Shown piece after piece: positions 8,742 through 18,176 of a DNA stretch of 64,000 nucleotides. Location: the NCBI GenBank assembly GCA_937876205.1, contig CALEII010000066.1, positions 1 to 64,000 of the forward strand, given 5' to 3'. Each line of letters begins with the position of its first letter. Position 1 is the first letter of the stretch. A program made the translations under genes and the position numbers. The DNA is from an uncultured Clostridia bacterium (GTDB lineage Bacteria; Bacillota; Clostridia; Oscillospirales; Acutalibacteraceae). Below the pieces are notes generated by a model. The model did not search any database. It saw nothing but the letters and a program-made list of their open reading frames with translations, and was not told where the DNA came from.

Positions 8742-11087
8742 ATGAGCAGCTTAATGGTGAAAGAGCTTATAAATAAAGCAAAAGAACTGATTCAGGAGGT
8801 TATTCTCTATTGGAATAATCCGAGACCCGGTGAATATGTCTGCTACAGAGAAATAATGATGCTGAGTATAGGTTGGCTTGCTCAGTATTTTGTTATTCAG
8901 TTTTCTATCGGTTTCGGTGTCGGTGATGCGTTTACAGGTCAGACTCTCGGTATGCAGCATAATGAATCGCTGATAGTAAGCTACATATGTCAGATTATCG
9001 GCTATGTTCAGGCACCTGTGAATGCGTGGCTGACGGATAATCTGAGAAGTAAACACGGTAAATACAGAGTTTATATCAAGCTTGCATTACCTCTTATGTT
9101 CCTGAATATTCTTTGCCTGTGGTTTCCGTATGAACAGCTGCGTGACGGCGTTTCAAGATATGCTATGATTGCTGTTCTGTTCCTTTTTGCACAAATTCAG
9201 GGATATGTCAGAAGCTGGCTTATTACAGGTGTTACCAGTATGGTACATGTTATGACACCCAATACGCAGGAACGAGCAAAGATTATGTCAATCACATCAA
9301 TCATATACAGCTTTGCTCCCACGATTCTTAATGTTTATATGCCTCTTATGGTTGACATTCTTCCCATTCAGGGTAATAAGTTCACAATGACATATTACCG
9401 TGGTACATATACGCCGCTTGCTATTTTTGCTCCGTTGATTCTTGTTTCATTCTACGGCACAAAGGAGAGAATTGTTGTACCTAAGAGCAGAATGGAAAGT
9501 ATGAGCTTTATGAACTCTCTCAGAAGCGTTATGAACAACAGAATATTCTGGATCAAGTGCTTTGACGCGTGGAATGACTTCCTTGAAGGCGCAAAAGGCA
9601 ATGTATGGGATATGCTTGTTTACCGTGCGCATATTATGAAGAGTACAACCTACGGTATTCTCAACACTCTTTGTCATAATGCTCAGCTGTGGGCTATGAT
9701 TTTTGCTCCGAAGATGATAAAAACCTTCGGTAAGAAGAATATTAAGGTTTTTAAAAACATAATGCAGGTATTTCTGATTGCCGGTATCGGTTTTACATAC
9801 AAATCGAGATTTGCAATTGTTTTTCTGTTTATAATAAACTACATAAACAGATTTATCGACTGTGCAGAAGTTATTGACAAAGCCATTGAATCGGATATGC
9901 GTGACACTCAGCAATATCTGTGCGGTGAGCGAATTGACGGTTCTTTTGGTCTTGTTTCAACCTACGCCAACGGTGCTGTCAGTATGGTCACGAATCTGTT
10001 CCTGCCGTGGGTTTACAAAAAATGCGGTTATGACGGCAGTGACTATACCGTTCTTGATGTTTATCTTGACTATAACCCCGATTTGCCGAACAGTCAGCAG
10101 AAAAAGAATCCCAACAGCGTTCTTTACAGTATGCTTGATGTGCTTATAACAATTTCTGTTGTGGGTGCAGCGCTTGACGTTATTCCGTGGCTGTTCTATG
10201 ATGTCAGCGAAACAGGTCAGAAATCAATGATACGTGTCATCAGACTGCGTACCCTTGTTGAAGATTATAACTCCGGTAAGGAAGATAAGTCGAATTATAT
10301 TGAGGGCTGCGAGGCAGTTCTCAATGCCCGTAAATATAAGAATGCCGAAAAACAGATTTCACCTAAGTCTGAAATGAAGCAAGCCCGCCTTATGCCTAAG
10401 AATACAGAAGAGGAAAAGGCTCTCAGAAAAGAAAAAATCAGAGAACTCAGACGCAGAATCAACGAAATCAACGATATTAACGAAGAAATAGAAATCGCAA
10501 AATTTGTGAATTTTGAAATTGAAAGATTCGGTACGGATTTCGGTAAAAAACAGCTTGAGATTGTAAGACTTATAGTTGATGCAGGTGAGAACTATTTCTA
10601 TAACGTCTGTGATGAAGCAGTGATGCTTGCAGCTGCGCTTCCTCAGTCAAAAAATAAAGAGGAAAAGCGTTGGCGTAAGCAGGAAATCAGAAATGCCAAG
10701 GCTCTCAGAAGAAGCGCAAGACTTGCTAAGAGATATTACGAAAACGGTGCAGTTTCATTTGACCGTCAGGTGATTGAGGATGCGTATAATATGCCGGATA
10801 ACACTCCTGAAGAGCAAAAACTCCGCCGCAAGGCAATGAAAGCTGCAAACAGGGAAATGAACCGCTATACAAAGGTTGCAACACCTTATCTAACAGCTCT
10901 CAGAACTGCAAAGCTTGCTGAAGGTTACCGGAATCTTGATGAAATCCTTGACGGCTACGATGAGGCAAGAACTGAAATGATGAACAAGCAAGCAGAGGCA
11001 GAAGCTGAAGCACGCCTTCTTGCCGAGCAGAGAAAACTTGACGGTGAGCGTAAAAAAGCTCAGCGAAAAATGAAAAATAAACGATAA
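8742..11087 (+). CDS. MFS/GPH-like transporter with a large charged C-terminal domain
   Basis: The 781-residue protein has an N-terminal half with about 10-12 hydrophobic segments (to about residue 495) and a loop RSKHGKYRVYIKLALPL that resembles the GKYR signature of glycoside-pentoside-hexuronide:cation symporters, so a cation-coupled solute transporter is likely. GPH proteins are usually about 450-500 residues. The remaining ~280 residues are Lys/Arg/Glu-rich, probably helical and cytosolic, with a loosely repeated unit (MPKNTEEEKALRKEKIRELR, LPQSKNKEEKRWRKQEIRNA, MPDNTPEEQKLRRKAMKAAN). Two starts are possible: ATG 8742, where AAAGGA abuts the codon, or ATG 8754, where the same site is 12 bases away. 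Neither spacing is ideal. It is divergent from a two-component operon. The substrate is unknown. Confidence 0.72.
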   Translation: MSSLMVKELINKAKELIQEVILYWNNPRPGEYVCYREIMMLSIGWLAQYFVIQFSIGFGVGDAFTGQTLGMQHNESLIVSYICQIIGYVQAPVNAWLTDNLRSKHGKYRVYIKLALPLMFLNILCLWFPYEQLRDGVSRYAMIAVLFLFAQIQGYVRSWLITGVTSMVHVMTPNTQERAKIMSITSIIYSFAPTILNVYMPLMVDILPIQGNKFTMTYYRGTYTPLAIFAPLILVSFYGTKERIVVPKSRMESMSFMNSLRSVMNNRIFWIKCFDAWNDFLEGAKGNVWDMLVYRAHIMKSTTYGILNTLCHNAQLWAMIFAPKMIKTFGKKNIKVFKNIMQVFLIAGIGFTYKSRFAIVFLFIINYINRFIDCAEVIDKAIESDMRDTQQYLCGERIDGSFGLVSTYANGAVSMVTNLFLPWVYKKCGYDGSDYTVLDVYLDYNPDLPNSQQKKNPNSVLYSMLDVLITISVVGAALDVIPWLFYDVSETGQKSMIRVIRLRTLVEDYNSGKEDKSNYIEGCEAVLNARKYKNAEKQISPKSEMKQARLMPKNTEEEKALRKEKIRELRRRINEINDINEEIEIAKFVNFEIERFGTDFGKKQLEIVRLIVDAGENYFYNVCDEAVMLAAALPQSKNKEEKRWRKQEIRNAKALRRSARLAKRYYENGAVSFDRQVIEDAYNMPDNTPEEQKLRRKAMKAANREMNRYTKVATPYLTALRTAKLAEGYRNLDEILDGYDEARTEMMNKQAEAEAEARLLAEQRKLDGERKKAQRKMKNKR

Positions 11088-11123
11088 GTTGCGTTGACTT
11101 TATGTTACTATAATGTTGTTTTA

Positions 11124-11167
11124 ATAATACAAAAGACTGTTCATTTCCGAACAGTCTTTTGTATTAT
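11124..11167. terminator. Long bidirectional terminator between convergent transporter and HAD genes
   Basis: A 19-bp perfect stem (11124-11142 with 11149-11167) with a six-base loop and T-rich flanks on both strands. It overlaps the last codons and stop of the HAD gene. Confidence 0.85.
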
Positions 11168-11917
11168 AAGTTCATCAATTGCCTTTGCAACTCCGCCATC
11201 TTTAGCATCGCAGGAAATGTATGTACATATTTCTTTTATTTCGGGTATTGCATTTCCCATTGCAACGGAAATGCCTGATGCAAGAAGCATATCTGTGTCG
11301 TTTGAGCTGTCACCCATTGCTATACATCTTTCTTCAGGTATTCCTATATAGTCAAGCATTTTTTTCATTCCCACAGCCTTACCGAAGCCCTTGCCTACAA
11401 ATTCGGCATAGTATTCGTGCTGGTAAAGAATGTAATCCTTTCCGAAGATTTCGCATTCTTCTTCTGTCAGCTTTCCCTGAACATACATTTTTGAAATTCT
11501 GAAATCCTTATATTCATTATCAAACTGTTTTATATCAGAGAGAATGTGTGTGGCGCAGCGTCTTTCTGTGGGATTTATCCATAGCATCTCATCTTCACCC
11601 TCAAACGATATCTCACGATTATCATTCAGAAAGTGTGCACCTATGAATTTCAGTTCATCTGTTGACAGTGTTTTGCTGAATATCTGCTTACCGTGAAGTC
11701 GTAAATCTGTGCCTATTCCTGCTACATATCCGTCCGTCAAGTCATCTTCTTTCAGCACATCCGGAATAAACCCGTATGAACGGGCAGTGTTTATGAATAC
11801 ATAATGCCCGAGAGAGCGTGCCTGTGCGATTTTTTCTTTATTTATCTGCGGAATAATGCCGTCTGACATAAGAGTGTTGTCTATGTCAAGAAAAACGGCA
11901 AATTTTTCTGAATTCAT
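11141..11917 (-). CDS. Cof-type HAD-superfamily hydrolase
   Basis: The 258-residue protein has HAD motif I FLDIDNTL, motif II in INTAR, and motif III/IV in GMKKMLDYIGIPEERCIAMG plus DSSNDTDML, the Cof/YbjI-type pattern with an inserted C2 cap. Such enzymes dephosphorylate small sugar or cofactor phosphates; the substrate cannot be read from sequence. It is the last gene of a minus-strand series with DUF4364 and metA, 13 bases after the DUF4364 gene. Confidence 0.88.
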   Translation of the reverse strand: MNSEKFAVFLDIDNTLMSDGIIPQINKEKIAQARSLGHYVFINTARSYGFIPDVLKEDDLTDGYVAGIGTDLRLHGKQIFSKTLSTDELKFIGAHFLNDNREISFEGEDEMLWINPTERRCATHILSDIKQFDNEYKDFRISKMYVQGKLTEEECEIFGKDYILYQHEYYAEFVGKGFGKAVGMKKMLDYIGIPEERCIAMGDSSNDTDMLLASGISVAMGNAIPEIKEICTYISCDAKDGGVAKAIDELIIQKTVRK

Positions 11918-11930
11918 ATTACCATTTCCG

Positions 11931-12515
11931 TTATTCTTTAAATTGTGATTCTTCTGTCAGTGCCTGAATTACACTTTCATAAAGTCTTACAGGGTTGTTT
12001 AAAAAAGTGCTTTTCATTGTTTCTGCTTGTTGTGAATCGGTAGCATAAACGGAGACCTTGAGAAGTGCTTCACTATCTTCGCTATCTGCTTCAGCTGACA
12101 GAAGAGTGATATCAAGTCTCAGCTTTCCGTCATCGGTTTTTGTGACAGAAACAATATTCTCTCTTTTTCTTTTTTCATATAATGCTGTGAGCTTAACGGC
12201 TCTTACAGCCTTGTTTCTTATGAACAGAGAAAGCTCATTTTCAAGGTCACGGGCAATCTGAATGCCGTTGTCATTTATAATAAGTCTGTTGTCAACTGTA
12301 GAAATTGCATTGACCTCAAGCAGGTCATCAACAGCCTGACAAAGTTCAAAATAATTAGCTATTCCGTTGTCATACAGGGCAGAAAGCAGGTCGTCCTTTG
12401 ACAGAACACCTGAGCAGCTTCTGAGAACATAGCATATTATTATCCTGATTTTCTCGGTGCTTCTTATGCCGCCCGTGTTGTCATCAACGGGAAACGCATC
12501 TAATTTAAAATCCAT
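11931..12515 (-). CDS. DUF4364 family protein
   Basis: The 194-residue protein starts MDFKLDAFPVDDNTGGI and matches what I recall of DUF4364, a family confined to Clostridia. Residues about 15-100 look like a winged-helix fold (IRIIICYVLRSCSGVLSKDDLL, then a DDLLEVNAIS turn), and the C-terminal ~90 residues are alternating strands. A transcriptional-regulator role is plausible but unproven. It sits 11 bases after metA and 13 bases before the HAD gene. Confidence 0.75.
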   Translation of the reverse strand: MDFKLDAFPVDDNTGGIRSTEKIRIIICYVLRSCSGVLSKDDLLSALYDNGIANYFELCQAVDDLLEVNAISTVDNRLIINDNGIQIARDLENELSLFIRNKAVRAVKLTALYEKRKRENIVSVTKTDDGKLRLDITLLSAEADSEDSEALLKVSVYATDSQQAETMKSTFLNNPVRLYESVIQALTEESQFKE

Positions 12516-12526
12516 AAATTTTCACC

Positions 12527-13441
12527 TCAGAGGTTAGCTAAATCATAGGGCGTACGCTGATATACAAAGTAGTTGAGCCAGTTTGTGAAAAGCAGTACAC
12601 CGGTGCTTCTCCACGTTACGGGAGGTTTTTTTGTTGTGTCGTCATCGGGGAAGTAGTTGACCGGAATGTCAATATCAAGCCCTTTGTTCTTATCTCTGAA
12701 ATACTCTGTTGCAAGAGTATCAGCGTCATACTCGGAATGACCTGTTGAGAAAAAGTTGCGGCAGTTCATATCGGAAAGAAGATGTACACCTGATTCGTTT
12801 GAATATGATAACACCTGAAGGTCCTTGATTTTTGCAATATCTTCCATTCTGATTTCGGTATGGCGTGAATGGGGGACATAATACTTTTCATCAAGCCCTC
12901 TCATAAGAGGATGGAACAGGTCGAGGGGCTGATGCTCGAAAATACCGAACATCTTTTTGTCAAGAGGATATTTTTTTAATCCGTAATGGTAGTAAAGACC
13001 TGCCTGAGCACCCCAGCAGATATAAAATGTGGAATATACATTCGTTTTTGCCCATTCAAAGATTGTGCACAGCTCGTCCCAGTAGTCAACATCTTCAAAT
13101 TCCATATGTTCAACAGGTGCACCCGTTACAATCATACCGTCAAATTTCTGATCCTTGACCTCATCAAAAGACTTATAGAACTTTGTCAGATGCTCCTGAG
13201 AAGTGTTTTTTGACACGTGTGTCACAGTCTGCATAAGCTCAACATCAACCTGAAGAGGAGTGTTGCTGAGAAGTCTGAGAATCTGTGTTTCGGTTGCAAT
13301 TTTTGTGGGCATCAGATTCAGAATGAGTATTTTAAGGGGTCTTATATCCTGAGAGTCAGCTCTGTCTTCAGACATTACAAATACATTTTCCTGCTCAAGA
13401 AACGATTTTGCGGGCAATTCATTTGATATTCTGATAGGCAT
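12527..13441 (-). CDS. metA: Homoserine O-acetyltransferase (MetA family)
   Basis: The 304-residue enzyme acylates homoserine in methionine synthesis. The catalytic Cys142 is in YICWGAQAGL, and His235 and Glu237 are in STGHSEYD. Residue 111 is Glu (TGAPVEHMEF). In this family Glu111 goes with acetyl-CoA use and Gly111 with succinyl-CoA, so the product is predicted to be O-acetylhomoserine despite the common name homoserine O-succinyltransferase. No other methionine genes are adjacent, and no S-box or T-box is seen in the 12-base gap to the upstream lipoprotein gene. Confidence 0.95.
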   Translation of the reverse strand: MPIRISNELPAKSFLEQENVFVMSEDRADSQDIRPLKILILNLMPTKIATETQILRLLSNTPLQVDVELMQTVTHVSKNTSQEHLTKFYKSFDEVKDQKFDGMIVTGAPVEHMEFEDVDYWDELCTIFEWAKTNVYSTFYICWGAQAGLYYHYGLKKYPLDKKMFGIFEHQPLDLFHPLMRGLDEKYYVPHSRHTEIRMEDIAKIKDLQVLSYSNESGVHLLSDMNCRNFFSTGHSEYDADTLATEYFRDKNKGLDIDIPVNYFPDDDTTKKPPVTWRSTGVLLFTNWLNYFVYQRTPYDLANL

Positions 13442-13453
13442 AATTTTTGCTCC

Positions 13454-15718
13454 TTATCTTTTTACTTTAACATAGTCATAGGGACCTACAGCAATGCTTC
13501 CGGGTGTGGTAACAATGCTGCCGGTGTAATTTACATATATTTCAGTGCCGTCTGAGTACTGTGTGCAATACAGACCTGAAACGGCTTTACCGTCAATATC
13601 GGTTGTGATTTTTCTGTGACTGACAATACGGTCATCTGAAAGCTCTGCAAGCATTTCTGACGCATCGTTATAAAAATCTACTATTTCACTAATTCTTTCA
13701 GACAGAAGATATCCGTTATAACAGTAAACATTTGCGTTTTCATATATCCATTCATATGCGGGAACAGCACCGTATTCAATATATCTGAGCATTTCATATC
13801 TGTAGAGGGGGTTTCCTGCATCAATGGGTGTTCCCGAGTACAGAACAGAGCCGTGAAGAACGCACTGCGCAAACGGAACAGCTTCATAGGCATCGCTTTC
13901 GTCATAAAAGGTGTCAAAGCACATATCTGTAATGATTGATGCGTTATAGAGTGAATAGAGATTGCCTCCCGAAACGGCGAGTGTGCCGTAATTTGAGACT
14001 GCACGAAGCATTGAAGACACTTCATTCATTGCATTCTGACGGTCAGTGCTGCTGTCAGAATAAAGAATTTTCCCCGCATCTGTCACACTGATTCCGTCTG
14101 AAAAATCAAGGGCATTGCTGCCAAGAAATCTTCTGAATTCATTCTTGAATGAATCGATTCTGTAAAGACTCAGACTGAATGATGAATTCTGTGAATAAAT
14201 TGATTTGTCCGTTTTTTCTTTACCCAGCTCAGCTGCGTCCTGACCGATTCTTGTCACAAGACCTGAAGAGGCTTTTTCGTTATAAGCAAGAGAGTTTCTC
14301 ATATTATACTCAGCCTTATCAGATGAAAGGTCATAAAGCCTGTGTGCAGGCAGAACTGAACCTGCTGAGAGGATATTAACACTCTGAAGAAGCGTACAGC
14401 CCTGTTTCTGAGCAAAATCATAGAGGTTTTTAAGTCCGTTCCTGCCGCCGAGCTTGTTGCTGACAGAGCCGGTATATATATTGCCTGCGCCGACTCCGCC
14501 TTTGTACAGACCTTTGTAATTGAGAATTATATTGCTGATTCCTTTTCCCTTGAGAATGCCGAGAATGTCTGTTGTCTGGCTTGTTTTTGTCAGAGGCTCA
14601 TTTTTTTCACTTCCGACAATTGAGAGACAGAACGGGATATTCATTTCAGATTCCGTTGTAACCGATGAAAGACGGAAGCTTTTTATCAGCTCTTCTCTGC
14701 AGGCAGATGCCATCATCGGGTATGTTGCATTCTGACCTGAGAGAAATTTGTAGACAACGGTAATTTTTCCGTTATACGACGGGCTCTTTTTTATTCTGCC
14801 GTTTTGATTATCCGTTGTTTCGGTAACGGTGAATACTGCACCTGCCGAGGAATTGACTGTTTCGTTTTTTCTCTGTGCGTTTATCTGAGAGAGAGCATCA
14901 CCGTCAGTTATTGTTGCACAGAATGCACTGTTACCTCTTTTTATGCCGAAAACAGGCAGGGTAGCCGATGCTGATTCAGCCTGTTCCGTGTCGGGATTAT
15001 AGATATTTTCGCCATAGACTTTCACTGATACACTGTCAGTTTTGCTGTCAGTTTTACCAAGGTGCATTATTGCTCCCGAATTGTCGGGAATAAGAAAACT
15101 GTCATCTGCCAGATCCTTTTCAGAGCCGAAATAAGGCATAACTGTGATTTCTGACACAAAGCCTTTTTTTGTGCACTGCATATTTTCAAGATTGATGCTC
15201 ATATAAACAGCCTGTTCTTTTAGCTCATATGTCACATCAAAGCATACAAAAATATCTTCATCTGTCATTTCATCATATTGCTTGACGGCTGTATCTTTTT
15301 TGTCAGCAAGTGTGTATCTGACTGTAAGAATACCGTTTTCTTGTGAATATTCGGATGCAGCGAATGCAACACTGTTGTCCTGCGTGTTAAGTCTGCAGTA
15401 GCCGTTGGGGGTGAAAAGCTTTACATCAAAAGCATAGCTGTATTGATTTGACTCTTTGCATAGTGCAGTCCATTTGTGACCTGTTGACAGATCTTTTACG
15501 CATAATGAATGATTCTGAGTGTCAATGCACATTTCAATGTAATCGTTTTTTGATACGGTTTCATATCTGCCTGAATCAGTGTGAAAGGAATTCTCAGCCT
15601 TTTCGGTGCTGATTTCGTTTTTTGCATTGTAGCTGTCTGATACGCCACAGGCTGTGAACAGTGTGCATAAGCACAGTATTACAAGCATAATTGCAACAGT
15701 TTGTTTTACCTTATACAC
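13454..15718 (-). CDS. Large lipoprotein resembling DUF5696 proteins
   Basis: The 754-residue protein begins with a lipoprotein signal (VAIMLVILCLCTLFTAC, lipobox Cys about 24), so it should be anchored outside the membrane. The rest is soluble and resembles, from memory, the DUF5696 family, with IILNYKGLYKGGVGAGNIYT and a possible TIM-barrel-like carbohydrate-active region. It starts with GTG 15718, supported by AAAGGAG eight bases ahead. DUF5696 proteins often accompany sugar ABC transporters, but none is present here. The function is unknown. Confidence 0.6.
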   Translation of the reverse strand: MYKVKQTVAIMLVILCLCTLFTACGVSDSYNAKNEISTEKAENSFHTDSGRYETVSKNDYIEMCIDTQNHSLCVKDLSTGHKWTALCKESNQYSYAFDVKLFTPNGYCRLNTQDNSVAFAASEYSQENGILTVRYTLADKKDTAVKQYDEMTDEDIFVCFDVTYELKEQAVYMSINLENMQCTKKGFVSEITVMPYFGSEKDLADDSFLIPDNSGAIMHLGKTDSKTDSVSVKVYGENIYNPDTEQAESASATLPVFGIKRGNSAFCATITDGDALSQINAQRKNETVNSSAGAVFTVTETTDNQNGRIKKSPSYNGKITVVYKFLSGQNATYPMMASACREELIKSFRLSSVTTESEMNIPFCLSIVGSEKNEPLTKTSQTTDILGILKGKGISNIILNYKGLYKGGVGAGNIYTGSVSNKLGGRNGLKNLYDFAQKQGCTLLQSVNILSAGSVLPAHRLYDLSSDKAEYNMRNSLAYNEKASSGLVTRIGQDAAELGKEKTDKSIYSQNSSFSLSLYRIDSFKNEFRRFLGSNALDFSDGISVTDAGKILYSDSSTDRQNAMNEVSSMLRAVSNYGTLAVSGGNLYSLYNASIITDMCFDTFYDESDAYEAVPFAQCVLHGSVLYSGTPIDAGNPLYRYEMLRYIEYGAVPAYEWIYENANVYCYNGYLLSERISEIVDFYNDASEMLAELSDDRIVSHRKITTDIDGKAVSGLYCTQYSDGTEIYVNYTGSIVTTPGSIAVGPYDYVKVKR

Positions 15719-15758
15719 CTGATCACTCCTTTCGCATTAAATTATTATAACATAATAT

Positions 15759-16697
15759 TCAGTTCAGTTCAATATTTTTATCTCTTTTATTGACAATAAA
15801 TATACCGACACACACAAGTATAATTGCACTTATTCCTTTTATTCCGAATGCTTCTCCTTTTTCATTGAGTAAAAGAGCAGACAGAATAAAACCGAACATA
15901 GGATTCATAAAGCCGTAAACAGCAACAGAAGAAACATTGTTATATTTAAGCAGAGTACTCCACATTGAATACGCCGCCGCTGAAAGAAATGCAAGATATA
16001 TAAGAATTCCGGCATCTGCAGCACTGTCTGCTGACACTGTGCCGCCCATAACAAGCCCGCCTGCAATCATAATGATACCGCCGAAAATAAATTGCCAGGA
16101 GCTCAGAAGTGTTGTATCGTGTCTGTCAGAATATTTCTTCATCAGTGACGATGAAAAAGCATATGCAACGGTGGAAAACAACACAAAGCCTTCACCCGTA
16201 AATGACAGTGAGCCGTCGGTGAGACCTGAAAGATTGATGATTATAATGCCGGCAAAGCCCACCGCACTGCCTGCAATTTTCTTTGAGTTTATCTTCTCGG
16301 TTCTGAACACAAGGCAGGATATGAGAATTGCAATAAAAACATTTGCACCTATAATTACAGAAGCCTTTACACCTGTTGTGTTTGCAAGACCGATGTAGAA
16401 AAAGAAGTATTGAAGCACTGTCTGAAAAAGGCACAGTTTAAATGAGGGGATGATGTCGCACTTTTTTGGTATAAGCAATTTTTTCTTTGCTATGCTTCCC
16501 ATTATAACTGCAAGAATACCTGCAATTAAAAATCTTATGCCTGCAAACAGAATCTGAGATGCAGTGTCATCGCTTGAAATACTGAATTGTTCATAGCCGA
16601 TTTTAAGCATCGGAAACGCACTGCCCCAGAGCAGACTGCACAATCCTGCAATAAGGCAGACGATATACGGTTTTGTAAGTAATACTTCCTTTTTCAA
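15759..16697 (-). CDS. EamA/DMT-family transporter
   Basis: The 312-residue protein has about ten transmembrane helices in two EamA halves: IAGLCSLLWGSAFPMLKIGY opens the first and VLFSTVAYAFSSSLMKKYS the second. Homologues export amino acids, metabolites or nucleotide precursors; the substrate is unknown. The start is TTG 16697 (LKKEV), with GGAGTGGAG just upstream. The upstream region is shared with the divergent gene at 16822. Confidence 0.88.
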   Translation of the reverse strand: MKKEVLLTKPYIVCLIAGLCSLLWGSAFPMLKIGYEQFSISSDDTASQILFAGIRFLIAGILAVIMGSIAKKKLLIPKKCDIIPSFKLCLFQTVLQYFFFYIGLANTTGVKASVIIGANVFIAILISCLVFRTEKINSKKIAGSAVGFAGIIIINLSGLTDGSLSFTGEGFVLFSTVAYAFSSSLMKKYSDRHDTTLLSSWQFIFGGIIMIAGGLVMGGTVSADSAADAGILIYLAFLSAAAYSMWSTLLKYNNVSSVAVYGFMNPMFGFILSALLLNEKGEAFGIKGISAIILVCVGIFIVNKRDKNIELN

Positions 16698-16766
16698 ACT
16701 GACTCCACTCCGTAAGAAATATGCTTAATATTATACGATATCATAAAAAATAAAGCAAGTTTTATG

Positions 16767-16795
16767 TTGACAAAAATATAAAAATAAAATATACT
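16767..16795 (+). promoter_or_regulatory. Sigma-A promoter for the 16822-19583 gene group
   Basis: TTGACA (16767-16772), a 17-base spacer and TATACT (16790-16795), 26 bases before the ATG. Confidence 0.7.
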
Positions 16796-16821
16796 AACTT
16801 ACATAAAGGAGGAATGAAAAT

Positions 16822-17643
16822 ATGAGCAAATCAAGTGCTGATAAAAAGATAATTCTGAGCATAGTCGGTTTTGTTGCGGTTATGGCAGTAATTGTCGGTG
16901 CATTGCTTTTTCTCGGGCGTGACAAGGAGCCCGAACAGCCTCTTGATGACAATCAGGTGAATCTTTATGAGCCCGGCTCGGTTATATATGATGAAGACAC
17001 TACAGCTGTAGATGTCACTTTGTCTCCTGCGATGAACAACGCTGTTCAGGGTGCGGCAAATCCCGCACACAGCAAGGCTATCGAGGCTTTTGTCATAGGT
17101 ACATATTATATGACAATGATTGACTACAGCAGCGGAACTGCTACTGAAATGAGTCTTGCTCTCAGAGGCGATAGTTTCCAGATGTCAACTGAAATGAACG
17201 GTATGAAGCTCGATATTATGATGATCGCTGACAATGTTTACTTTGTTAACTCAACTGAGAAGAAGTATATAGATTTTAAGTCAATAATGCAGATGGCAGG
17301 TGCTTCATCAGATGATTTTGATATATCTGAAATGCGTGAGGTTGCCGATATGCTTAAGGTGTCAGAATATGAGTTCACAGGTCTTGAAAATCTTGAAGAG
17401 GACCGTAACGGTGAGTCATATGTGGGATATAAATTCTATTCCAACGATATGGAGCTTTATTTCTGGTTTGTTGGTGATGAACTCCGTCAGCTTGAGTTTG
17501 CATCCGTGGGCGGAGAAAAAGCCTCTGTTGATGTAGAAGAGTTTTATCCCTATATTCCCGACGGAATGCTTACTCTTATCGGTCTGACAAGGACAACTAT
17601 TTTTGAATTCTTCGGTGACGAATTTATGAATTCACTTGAGTAA
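16822..17643 (+). CDS. Membrane-anchored protein of unknown function
   Basis: The 273-residue protein has one N-terminal membrane segment (IILSIVGFVAVMAVIVGALL, about residues 10-29), an acidic Pro-rich linker, and an extracellular domain of alternating strands (from about residue 90) that resembles lipoprotein LolA/LppX-like or DUF6612-type folds only in general character. I do not recognise the family. GGAGG precedes ATG 16822. It is followed after 15 bases by the LURP-one protein, probably in one operon. Confidence 0.7.
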   Translation: MSKSSADKKIILSIVGFVAVMAVIVGALLFLGRDKEPEQPLDDNQVNLYEPGSVIYDEDTTAVDVTLSPAMNNAVQGAANPAHSKAIEAFVIGTYYMTMIDYSSGTATEMSLALRGDSFQMSTEMNGMKLDIMMIADNVYFVNSTEKKYIDFKSIMQMAGASSDDFDISEMREVADMLKVSEYEFTGLENLEEDRNGESYVGYKFYSNDMELYFWFVGDELRQLEFASVGGEKASVDVEEFYPYIPDGMLTLIGLTRTTIFEFFGDEFMNSLE

Positions 17644-17658
17644 TAAGGTGGAATTAAA

Positions 17659-18150
17659 ATGAAATTACTATTTAAACAGCGTTTTTTGTCGTGGCTCGGA
17701 AGCTATGATATTTTTAACGAGGCAGGTGAAGTCCTTTATACTGTAAAGGGCAAGGTCGGTCTCGGTCACAGATTCAATGTCTATGATTCACACGGCAATC
17801 AGGTAGGTGAAATCAATCAGGTCGTTTTCAGGTTTCTGCCTGAGTATGCAATCACTGTGGGCGGTCAGCAGCTTGGCCGTGTAAAAAAGAAATTTCACCT
17901 GTTTAAGCAGGATTATGATATTGATTATATGGGTTGGTATGCTGACGGTGATATTTTCGGCTTTGATTATGCGATATATGATGCTTCGGGTAATCAGGTT
18001 GCATCAATCAGCAAACAGCTTTTTAAGTTTACCGATACTTATGTCATCGATGTTCTCAATCCGCAGAATGCACTGTATGCACTTATGCTGACAGTTGCAA
18101 TTGATGCGGAAAGAAGCGGCGGCGGTGTAACGGTAAGCTTTGGAAATTAA
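17659..18150 (+). CDS. LURP-one-related (tubby-like) family protein
   Basis: The 163-residue protein has strand-rich repeats around a buried C-terminal helix, as in LURP-one-related/YxjI proteins: YDIFNEAGEVLYTVKGKV, YDSHGNQVGEINQ, YAIYDASGNQVASIS and a terminal hydrophobic helix ALYALMLTVAIDA. These proteins are predicted to bind lipid or act as scaffolds; the biochemical role is not established. It lies between an unknown membrane protein and the PurF-like gene. Confidence 0.82.
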   Translation: MKLLFKQRFLSWLGSYDIFNEAGEVLYTVKGKVGLGHRFNVYDSHGNQVGEINQVVFRFLPEYAITVGGQQLGRVKKKFHLFKQDYDIDYMGWYADGDIFGFDYAIYDASGNQVASISKQLFKFTDTYVIDVLNPQNALYALMLTVAIDAERSGGGVTVSFGN

Positions 18151-18176
18151 CGGCGTATAAAAAGTGAGGTTTTACT

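Noticed and set aside
11124..11167. Regulatory operator palindrome
   Set aside because: Its position between convergent genes and T-rich sides fit a bidirectional terminator.
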